NCBI GenBank assembly: GCA_963758205.1
Contig: CAVWUM010000001.1
Coordinates: 1-64,000 of the forward strand
Length of the DNA: 64,000 nucleotides
Origin: Owenweeksia sp963758205
GTDB lineage: Bacteria; Bacteroidota; Bacteroidia; Flavobacteriales; Schleiferiaceae
Direction: 5' to 3'
Of this stretch, positions 15,565 through 21,934 are shown piece after piece; the stretch's first letter is position 1; every line of letters starts with the position of its first letter. Under the pieces are notes generated by a model. The model was given only the letters and a program-made list of their open reading frames with translations. It searched no databases and was not told where the DNA came from. The translations under genes were made by a program, and so were the position numbers.

Positions 15565-18552
15565 ATGTCAATTAGATGGCTATTATCACTTTTGATATTT
15601 GCCTGTTCACAACTACTTGTGGCAGCACATTATGGCACACCAAATGAGTGTGAATTTTTTGAAAGGGTAGAACGACTCAGAGCTAATGAGCAAAATGATG
15701 AAGCCCTTCAGGCGTGTAATATCAAACTTCAGCAATTGGGCCATCAATCTCCCGATGCATTTTATTTGGAGGTTGCCAATGAAAAGGCAGGTATTCTTTT
15801 TGCCCTTGGCGATTTTGAAGGGGCCCGTGATTTCCTAAGACCGTTAAAAAACCTTCCTCCTTCAAGCAATGAAAGATTTAAAGCGGCCTGGGGTGATTGT
15901 ATGTATGGGCTGGGTAAGGCTTATCACTATATTGATGAACTGGATAGTGCTATTTGCTTTTTTAAACTGGCTCTGAATGCGAGGCTTGATTTGAAATATC
16001 CAAATCATGAGAAGCTGGCAAATAACTATAGTTATCTGGGGTATGTTTACAGGTTTGATCTTCTTGACTATCCTCAAGGAGAGAAGTATTTTTTAAAAGT
16101 GGCCGAACATTTATCAAAGTTTAGCCCGACAAATTCTATGTGGGGAAGGCACTATCTCAACCTTGCGGCTTGTATGTCTTCCCGTGATTATGAAAAAGCC
16201 TTGAACTATAATTTCAAGGCATTGGGTTATTATAATCAGGTTGCAGAAGGAAATAGTTCTGCAAAGAGGTCTTGCCTTGGTAATATTGCTAATATTTATG
16301 GTAGAAGGGAAGATCACACCAACGCTATTAAGTATTACAGATTGTCGCTAAAAGAGGCTGTGAATGGTTCGAGGTTTAGGGATTATCAGGTGCGGGCATA
16401 TGAAAATCTGGGTTCGGTATATCGGGATATGGGTATGCTGGATTCAGCATCCTTCTATATATCAAAGGCACTCGAACTCAATAGTGAATTCTTCGGTGAA
16501 AATTCAAAGGAGGTTGCAGAATCACTTTATCTTTTGAGTATATCGATTCCTGACAAGCGCAGGGCTCAAAAACTGAGGGTCAAAGCCATTAAGAAGAAAC
16601 TCAGTTTTTATAATGAAGGTGCTGAAGAGATGAGCCAAACCTATCAAATGGTAGCTGATTGGTTTAGGAGAAATAATGAAAACGATAGTTCCCTATACTA
16701 TTATCAAAAATCTTTGATGCAGCCAGTCGATAAATTCTTACAAACTCCGTCCTTGGATTTAGAGTTTGGGGTTAACTCTAAGATGGCGTATAATTTGGTG
16801 GGTAAAGCTGAGGTTTTGCAAAGAGTAGGTAAGTCCCGTAAGTCCCCTGAGTTTCTCGCTTCAGCCATCGCTCATTACAAATTGTATAGCGAGGTATATT
16901 ATAGACTTCTGTCAGGCCGAGAATCGGAAGCTGAAAGATTAGATTTTGTAAACAGCTCCAAAGCATCCTATGACCTCGCCATTGAGGCAAGTTATTTATT
17001 GCATGAGATTTCAGGTAGTGGTATTGTGGATTTTTGGTTTTTCGTTGAAAAAAGTAAATCAGCGGTATTAATGCTTCAGGCCCAAGAGGCACTTGTGGAA
17101 ATTGAAAAGAGCGCTGACCTGACGCTTGTAACACAAAAAAGAGCTCTTCAGGGAGAACTAAAAAAGTTAAGCTTACAGTCCCAACAATCAACCAGTAACC
17201 TGGATTCTATTAGACATGTACTTTTTAGCCTTAATCGAGCGATAGATTCCATCGAAATTAAAATGGGTGTAAAGTCGGACTCAAAAAACACATCAGGAGA
17301 AATTATCTCATATGACCAGGTACTAAAATCTGAATTGATTAAAGGAGGAGGGTGTATCCTTCAGACTTATACATCTGATAGTACTATTTACCTCTTAACT
17401 ATTACTGAGCACCAAACAAATATTTCAAGATTTGACCCTAGGGACTATGAACTAATGAGTTCAAGGGTAAAAATGCTTAAAAAGGTTTTGAATGAAGGTG
17501 TTAAGTCAACAGAAAGAAAAGAGCAGTTTGCAGCATTTGTAAGCTCCTCGAATAAGTTATACAGTTTTCTACTACAGAAAGTTAGAATTGAAAAGATAAG
17601 CCGCCTCGTAGTTATTGCTGACGGCTTTCTCGCCAGTATTCCTTTCGAGGTTCTAATATCCAAACCTCCTAAGAATATTGAATTGGTAGATTATAGGGGT
17701 TTGCCATACGCTTTAAAAAGTACAGACATAGCTTATGGTTATTCAGCTTCCTGGTATTTTTTGTCAGGTCAACGCCATATGACATCAATAGAAAATAGTG
17801 GTACCATGCTGGCTTTAGCCTACTCAAAGTCTAACGATGCTAAGGCTAAATCTAAGTTTAAAGATTTACCTGGTTCGGAGTTGGAAATTAATGCGATACA
17901 GGCTGTTTGGGGAAAGGGCTTTACTTCTTTTGTGGGTTCTGAAGCGACCGAGGCTAACTTTAAATCATCTGTTTCTGGTTATGAAGGTATTCATATTGCC
18001 ACTCATAATCATGTGGACCAGAATAACACTCTAAACAATGGTTTGATTTTTAAAAAGAGCGAAGATGAAGATGGCATCCTGCATCTTTATGAGATTTACC
18101 AATTGGTTTCAAATGCCAAAATGGTGGTTCTCAGTGCTTGTGAGAGTGGTTTAGGAGATTATAGTGGAGGAGAGGGATATTTAAGCGCAGGACGTGCTTT
18201 TGCACAGCAGGCCACTCCCTTAGTTGTTTCTTCCTTATGGAAAACTTCTGATGATCATTCTCGTGAACTAATGACAAAATTTTACTCTAAAATTGGGAAG
18301 GGGAGCAATGCTGCAGTGGCCCTATATCAAAGTAAATTAGAGTTTATCAATCAGAACGATGAGCTTGGGGCGCATCCTTCAAATTGGGGCCCCTTTATTA
18401 TGTTGGGCGATGGTCATAATACACACTTTATAAAAGGGAATGAAAATGATGGCCTAGTAATTTGGGTATCTGTTATTGTGTTAACTATTATTCTTATCAC
18501 AATTACCACTTTCTATTCTCGATATAAAGCCCTCAACAAAACTTCTATTTGA
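15565..18552 (+). CDS. Secreted, membrane-anchored TPR-CHAT protein (caspase-like protease)
   Basis: 995 residues. A signal peptide (residues 1-21) is followed by many tetratricopeptide repeats (about 30-400, for example YENLGSVYRDMGMLDSASFY) and a helical linker. The C-terminal CHAT domain spans about 590-945. It has the caspase-type dyad His814 (IHIATHN) and Cys859 (LSACESG), and SLWKTSDDHSRELM and GPFIMLGDG are its final blocks. One transmembrane helix at about 966-986 anchors it, leaving a short basic tail. Signal peptide plus C-terminal anchor imply that TPR and CHAT face the periplasm. CHAT proteases cut specific partner proteins, such as gasdermins or Csx30 in known systems. The gene converges on a sigma-factor operon with small candidate partner proteins, eight bases away. 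Protease activity and substrates are inference. Confidence 0.9.
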   Translation: MSIRWLLSLLIFACSQLLVAAHYGTPNECEFFERVERLRANEQNDEALQACNIKLQQLGHQSPDAFYLEVANEKAGILFALGDFEGARDFLRPLKNLPPSSNERFKAAWGDCMYGLGKAYHYIDELDSAICFFKLALNARLDLKYPNHEKLANNYSYLGYVYRFDLLDYPQGEKYFLKVAEHLSKFSPTNSMWGRHYLNLAACMSSRDYEKALNYNFKALGYYNQVAEGNSSAKRSCLGNIANIYGRREDHTNAIKYYRLSLKEAVNGSRFRDYQVRAYENLGSVYRDMGMLDSASFYISKALELNSEFFGENSKEVAESLYLLSISIPDKRRAQKLRVKAIKKKLSFYNEGAEEMSQTYQMVADWFRRNNENDSSLYYYQKSLMQPVDKFLQTPSLDLEFGVNSKMAYNLVGKAEVLQRVGKSRKSPEFLASAIAHYKLYSEVYYRLLSGRESEAERLDFVNSSKASYDLAIEASYLLHEISGSGIVDFWFFVEKSKSAVLMLQAQEALVEIEKSADLTLVTQKRALQGELKKLSLQSQQSTSNLDSIRHVLFSLNRAIDSIEIKMGVKSDSKNTSGEIISYDQVLKSELIKGGGCILQTYTSDSTIYLLTITEHQTNISRFDPRDYELMSSRVKMLKKVLNEGVKSTERKEQFAAFVSSSNKLYSFLLQKVRIEKISRLVVIADGFLASIPFEVLISKPPKNIELVDYRGLPYALKSTDIAYGYSASWYFLSGQRHMTSIENSGTMLALAYSKSNDAKAKSKFKDLPGSELEINAIQAVWGKGFTSFVGSEATEANFKSSVSGYEGIHIATHNHVDQNNTLNNGLIFKKSEDEDGILHLYEIYQLVSNAKMVVLSACESGLGDYSGGEGYLSAGRAFAQQATPLVVSSLWKTSDDHSRELMTKFYSKIGKGSNAAVALYQSKLEFINQNDELGAHPSNWGPFIMLGDGHNTHFIKGNENDGLVIWVSVIVLTIILITITTFYSRYKALNKTSI

Positions 18553-18560
18553 AAATATGA

Positions 18561-18896
18561 TTAACTCGGATGATCCCCAGAATCTTTGAGGGATTTTGGA
18601 CCACCATCATCTGACAGCACTGCAACGGCATCATAGTATTGACCTTCTACGGAAATTTGCCTTTTCTGACTTAAGACATCTTCATCTGAATTGTTCAGGA
18701 TGTTTAACAACTGGCTCCAGGTCTGAGTTTCATTATCGTTAGGAAATCCTTGGTCTTCAATGTTGTTACCATTTCCTTCAGAAGTTGCCTTTGAGTAAAA
18801 ATCAATATCGTTAATAAGAATAAGTCGAGTAAGGTTTAAAGAATCGGGATCAACTTTGTTGATTAAATCCTTTAGTTGTTGCCATGTTTGAGTCAT
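18561..18896 (-). CDS. Small acidic protein with internal duplication and C-terminal SDDGGPKSLKDSG motif
   Basis: 111 residues, no signal peptide or membrane helix. Residues 2-26 (TQTWQQLKDLINKVDPDSL...) and 57-81 (TQTWSQLLNILNNSDEDVL...) are two copies of one unit, each followed by a short beta-like stretch with Tyr. The protein ends with residues 95-107, SDDGGPKSLKDSG, then DHPS. The same 13-residue motif, with one difference, occurs in the 62-residue protein encoded 146 bases upstream on the same strand. It is the last gene of the sigma-factor side and ends eight bases from the stop of the convergent TPR-CHAT gene. Function unknown. It may be a regulated partner or substrate of the CHAT protein. 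Confidence 0.7.
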   Translation of the reverse strand: MTQTWQQLKDLINKVDPDSLNLTRLILINDIDFYSKATSEGNGNNIEDQGFPNDNETQTWSQLLNILNNSDEDVLSQKRQISVEGQYYDAVAVLSDDGGPKSLKDSGDHPS

Positions 18897-19042
18897 TGGA
18901 AATTTGTTTTTTTACAGCGCCAAGGATGAAGTATAAATACTAAATCCATGGGATTTTCTACAGCGAAGATGCACTTTTGAGAATTAATTAGCGCATAGTA
19001 ATTTGAATAAAAAGCAAATTGAGAAAAGTGAATATAAGGATA

Positions 19043-19231
19043 TTAGCTTGCTAAGTATTTAGCGGCTGCAGCAGCTGCGGCCAAGGCAATTACACCTGTG
19101 GAGACGGCAATAGCTTGAAGGGGAGGTTTTACGCCTGAATCCTTTAGCCCTTTAGGCCCACCATCATCTGAAGTACCTTCAGGAGTGTTGTTATTATTTT
19201 GATCCTCTTCGTTGGGATTGTTTTCAGCCAT
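19043..19231 (-). CDS. 62-residue membrane protein with SDDGGPKGLKDSG motif
   Basis: An Asn/Glu/Asp-rich, probably disordered N-terminus (residues 1-20) precedes the shared motif at 21-33. A linker VKPP leads to one hydrophobic Ala-rich helix at 38-57 (AIAVSTGVIALAAAAAAAKY). Half of the codons for the twelve shared motif residues differ synonymously from the copy in the 111-residue protein, so the amino acids, not the DNA, are conserved. The gene lies 39 bases after the anti-sigma-like gene. A motif placed next to a membrane helix would suit cleavage by a membrane-anchored protease, or modification, but no known family is recognised. A leader-peptide-like reading (cleavage after GG) is an alternative. 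Confidence 0.65.
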   Translation of the reverse strand: MAENNPNEEDQNNNNTPEGTSDDGGPKGLKDSGVKPPLQAIAVSTGVIALAAAAAAAKYLAS

Positions 19232-19270
19232 GGCTTAGTTGTTAGTTGGTTAAATAACGGATTCACTAAT

Positions 19271-20014
19271 TTATAAATCTTTCAATAACTCCGAAGCCCG
19301 TTTCTGATAGGCGTTATCATATCCAGCCAGGCGGTTTAAAGTTTCGGTGGCGGCCGGGATGTTTTTATTTTTGAGATAGGCCAGTGCCAGGTACCAGTTA
19401 ACGGTGCTTTTTGGTTCGGCACCCGTTTCGGCCAGTTGCTCGAACAAAGGGAGAGCCTTAGTGTGTTGGCCAAGGGCCAGGTAGCTATGAGCCAGGTAAA
19501 AATCACGCTCTTCGCTTGGGGCAATACCTTCCAGCTGCTCAGCAGCATTTTTATAATCCTTGTTTTCATAAGCCAGCATGGCATTGGTCATACGGTCAGC
19601 ATCCACTTCGCCACCGCGCTTTATCACCGAGGAATAAGGCTCATAGGGCTCATAGTATCTGTCATACAGTTTATCGGGGCTGCTGCTTATACCGCTAAAA
19701 ACAAAGTAAAGCGCCACAAGTATAGTTATGCTGGCTGCAGCTAATAATGGCTTCCAGTTGTTGGCTTTAGCTTTTGGAGCATCCTCATCATCAACTTTAA
19801 TTGGCCCTAATTCTGCCTGCAGTTGCTTAAGCTTTTCTTTCAACTCTTTTCTTGACCATTGCCTGATGCCTGCCACAAGTAGCTCTTCATCAGTAAGCAT
19901 CTCTTTTAATGCCGGGTCGTTTTCTATTTCAAGGCGTAGTTTACTCTCTTCGGCAGCACTTAGTTCGCCAGCCAGCAAATCCTCAATAGCCTTCATTTTG
20001 TCCATTTCTTCCAT
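19271..20014 (-). CDS. TPR-containing anti-sigma-like membrane protein
   Basis: 247 residues. The cytoplasmic N-terminal part (1-85) has ELSAAEESKLRLEIENDPALKEML, the short helical pattern seen at the start of Bacteroidota anti-sigma factors (about 40 residues counting subunits of low conservation). One transmembrane helix lies at about 89-107 (LLAAASITILVALYFVFSG), and the periplasmic C-terminal part holds three or four TPR units (YENKDYKNAAEQLEGI, AHSYLALGQHTKALPLFEQL). It has no zinc-binding Cys cluster. The gene starts 12 bases after the ECF sigma gene, the normal arrangement for a sigma/anti-sigma pair. A periplasmic TPR sensor holding the sigma factor is the likely role, shown only by context. 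Confidence 0.75.
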   Translation of the reverse strand: MEEMDKMKAIEDLLAGELSAAEESKLRLEIENDPALKEMLTDEELLVAGIRQWSRKELKEKLKQLQAELGPIKVDDEDAPKAKANNWKPLLAAASITILVALYFVFSGISSSPDKLYDRYYEPYEPYSSVIKRGGEVDADRMTNAMLAYENKDYKNAAEQLEGIAPSEERDFYLAHSYLALGQHTKALPLFEQLAETGAEPKSTVNWYLALAYLKNKNIPAATETLNRLAGYDNAYQKRASELLKDL

Positions 20015-20026
20015 TTCAACCGTTGT

Positions 20027-20578
20027 TTAGGATGCATCGCCCTTGTGTAACTTTCGCAACTGCTGCATGCACTTGTACTTCTGATTTTTTGCCGTGTTGG
20101 CATTTTTATAATCCAGCTTCTCCATTATATCTTCCATGCTCAGCTTTTGGTAGTAATATAGATTTAGCAATTTTCGGCAATGGTCGCTCAGCTTTTTAAG
20201 GCTGGCCTCCACCATGTTCAGCTGCTCATCTTTAAATTTAACTTCCTCAAGCTCATCGCTGTTGTCAGTTACAAGTTCCAGGTGCCCTTCGGCACTAACA
20301 CTGCGTCCGCTTTTACGCGCCAGGCTCAGGTATTTATTTTTACCGATAGAGAAGATGTAGGTTTTTAAACTACTGCTCAGTTCGCTAAGCCGGCCGTTTT
20401 TTACATTCTCAAAAAAAGCAATTATGGTTTCCTGAAATACCTCTTCAGCATTATCCATTGTGCTCCCATAATTCTTTATCAGCCACAGGCAAAACTCCCG
20501 CCTGTACTCTGTATAAACTTTGCTCAGCTCCTCGCTATCCCCACTTTTTATCCTGGCGATAATCAGGGTGTCATCCAT
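20027..20578 (-). CDS. ECF-type RNA polymerase sigma factor
   Basis: 183 residues. Region 2 is visible around 15-85 (YTEYRREFCLWLIKNYG, NAEEVFQETIIAFFENV, LKTYIFSIGKNKYLS) and region 4 around 120-178 (LKKLSDHCRKLLNLYYYQKLSMEDIMEKLDYKNANTAKNQKYKCMQQLRKL), with the helix-turn-helix near NANTAKNQKYKC. No regions 1 or 3, as expected for an extracytoplasmic-function sigma factor. First gene of the operon with the TPR anti-sigma-like protein and the two motif-bearing small proteins. Its promoter region contains two inverted GGGTGACC boxes, which suggests autoregulation. Confidence 0.93.
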   Translation of the reverse strand: MDDTLIIARIKSGDSEELSKVYTEYRREFCLWLIKNYGSTMDNAEEVFQETIIAFFENVKNGRLSELSSSLKTYIFSIGKNKYLSLARKSGRSVSAEGHLELVTDNSDELEEVKFKDEQLNMVEASLKKLSDHCRKLLNLYYYQKLSMEDIMEKLDYKNANTAKNQKYKCMQQLRKLHKGDAS

Positions 20579-20610
20579 GTGTGTGCTGCTTTATGTTGTT
20601 GTGCGCTATT

Positions 20611-20681
20611 GGTCACCCAAAGTTATAAGAATAAGGCAGGTAAAAATCTTTTTTAAAAATTTCAAAAAAATGTGGGTGACC
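20611..20681. promoter_or_regulatory. Sigma-operon promoter flanked by inverted GGGTGACC octamers
   Basis: On the minus strand TAACTTTG (20625 down to 20618) fits the TAnnTTTG -7 element and is immediately followed by GGGTGACC (20618-20611), about 33 bases before the sigma-factor ATG. A second exact GGGTGACC lies at 20674-20681 on the plus strand, pointing away. The two octamers form an inverted pair with 55 bases between. They may be the -35-like element of ECF-dependent divergent promoters or a regulator site. Confidence 0.5.
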
Positions 20682-20750
20682 TTTTCTGTATCATTATATG
20701 AAGAGGCAAACCAAGTAAGTAAACCTTCTCATAATTTTAGAAGTGTTGTG

Positions 20751-20809
20751 TTAAGCAATAAAGGAACAGGGCCCGGAGATTACAGATATTTGGCCGGGCC
20801 CTTGCTTAA
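20751..20809 (+). other. GC-rich nested hairpin in the gene-free tract upstream of the hydroxylase gene
   Basis: TTAAGCAA (20751-20758) pairs with TTGCTTAA (20802-20809), and inside it GGGCCCGG (20769-20776) pairs with CCGGGCCC (20794-20801). The 464-base stretch 20579-21042 has no gene of credible length, only the sigma promoter, this structure and two terminator-like hairpins. A six-codon reading frame (MKRQTK) begins at 20698. A small RNA or attenuator on the plus strand is possible. Confidence 0.4.
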
Positions 20810-20867
20810 CTAAAGAAGAACTAAAGCGTTTTTTGAAAACTCATTGAAGAGTGTTGTTGTGTTGAAG

Positions 20868-20922
20868 AGCCGGCCCTTGATTCCTTCCGAACCCCTTTAA
20901 CTAAAGTGGGCCGGCTTTTTTC
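20868..20922 (+). terminator. Terminator-like hairpin with T-tract
   Basis: AGCCGGCCC (20868-20876) pairs with GGGCCGGCT (20908-20916), followed by TTTTTT. The loop is long (31 bases). It does not follow any annotated plus-strand gene, which suggests a short transcript upstream. Confidence 0.55.
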
Positions 20923-20975
20923 TCCTCACTTAATAAAGCTGTTAACCATACCCCTTTTACCACACCAACCTTAAC

Positions 20976-21013
20976 AGCAAAGGCCCTGAAAACCATAGGG
21001 CCTTTGCTTTTTT
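20976..21013 (+). terminator. Strong terminator hairpin just before the hydroxylase gene
   Basis: AGCAAAGGCCCT (20976-20987) pairs perfectly with AGGGCCTTTGCT (20997-21008), 9-base loop, then a T-run to 21013. It is the third hairpin on the plus strand between the sigma gene and 21043, again with no upstream plus-strand gene to end. Confidence 0.7.
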
Positions 21014-21042
21014 GATAGCTTTGTTAGGTTAATCTCATTTTC

Positions 21043-21924
21043 ATGTTCCCTAACCTTATACATGGTGCCATTCCCTTTTTTGTAGGCTTTATTCTGTTGG
21101 AGATTCTTATTTCCTCCATACAAAAGAAGAAAACCTACGAAACCCGTGATGCCTTTAGCAGTATAGCCATGGGGCTTGGTAATGTGTTTTTGGGCCTGCT
21201 TGGTAAAACCCTTGTTTTTGGGGCCTACACCCTAGTGCATCAGCTGGCCATTTTCAATTTTGGTTATGCATGGTGGGTCTGGGTACTAGCCATATTAGGT
21301 GAAGATTTTACTTATTACTGGTTTCATCGCACCAGCCACAATGTTCGGTTTTTCTGGGCCAGCCATGTAGTGCATCATTCATCAAAGCACTATAACCTTA
21401 GTACCGCATTGCGCCAAACCTGGACAGGTAATTTTACCGGCAGCTTTGTTTTTTGGCTTTGGATGCCTCTGCTGGGTTTTGAACCTCTGATGATTGTTTT
21501 TCTGCAAAGTGTAAGCCTGCTTTACCAGTTTTGGATTCACACTGAGGTGATCAACAAATTACCGCGCTGGTTTGAGTTTATATTTAATACACCCTCTCAC
21601 CACCGGGTACATCATTCATCCGATCTTAAATATCTTGATAAAAACCATGCAGGAATATTGGTGATCTGGGATCGGATGTTTGGCACTTTTCAGGATGAAG
21701 AAGAAAAACCTAATTACGGATTAACTACAAATATCAACACCTACAATCCACTTATCATCGCCACACATGAGTGGTGGAGTATAATTAAGGATGTGCGTAA
21801 AAATCCCGGACACTTTAAAGGATATGTTTTTGGCCCACCGGGCTGGAGCCATGATGGCAGCCGAAAAACAACAGAACAGCTCAGACAAATGGCATCAAAG
21901 CCGAAGTCAACATCCACCACTTAA
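21043..21924 (+). CDS. Sterol desaturase/fatty acid hydroxylase family membrane protein
   Basis: 293 residues with several membrane helices. The diiron histidine boxes are all present: HRTSH (near residue 100), HHSSKHYN (near 113) and HHRVHH (near 187), with the additional conserved HTEV and NHAGILVIWDRMFGTF. Such enzymes hydroxylate or desaturate lipids using O2. In Bacteroidota this branch has no assigned substrate; carotenoid, sphingolipid and sterol-like lipids are options. The C-terminal 25 residues are polar. The stop at 21924 lies ten bases before the ATG of the S8 protease, so the two may be co-transcribed. Confidence 0.9.
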   Translation: MFPNLIHGAIPFFVGFILLEILISSIQKKKTYETRDAFSSIAMGLGNVFLGLLGKTLVFGAYTLVHQLAIFNFGYAWWVWVLAILGEDFTYYWFHRTSHNVRFFWASHVVHHSSKHYNLSTALRQTWTGNFTGSFVFWLWMPLLGFEPLMIVFLQSVSLLYQFWIHTEVINKLPRWFEFIFNTPSHHRVHHSSDLKYLDKNHAGILVIWDRMFGTFQDEEEKPNYGLTTNINTYNPLIIATHEWWSIIKDVRKNPGHFKGYVFGPPGWSHDGSRKTTEQLRQMASKPKSTSTT

Positions 21925-21934
21925 ATCAACTAAA

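Noticed and set aside
19043..19231. A standard double-glycine bacteriocin precursor
   Set aside because: The GG lies in a motif also found at the end of another protein, the leader lacks the LSxxELxxIxGG pattern, and no C39 peptidase-transporter is nearby. Kept only as an alternative reading.
15565..20578. A bacterial gasdermin or type III CRISPR partner beside the CHAT gene
   Set aside because: No gasdermin-sized pore-forming protein, Cas7-11 or Csx30-like gene is present; only the small motif proteins and the sigma pair are there.
21791..21934. N-terminal extension of the S8 protease frame
   Set aside because: It overlaps the hydroxylase gene and places 48 polar residues before an intact signal peptide that begins with its own ATG at 21935.
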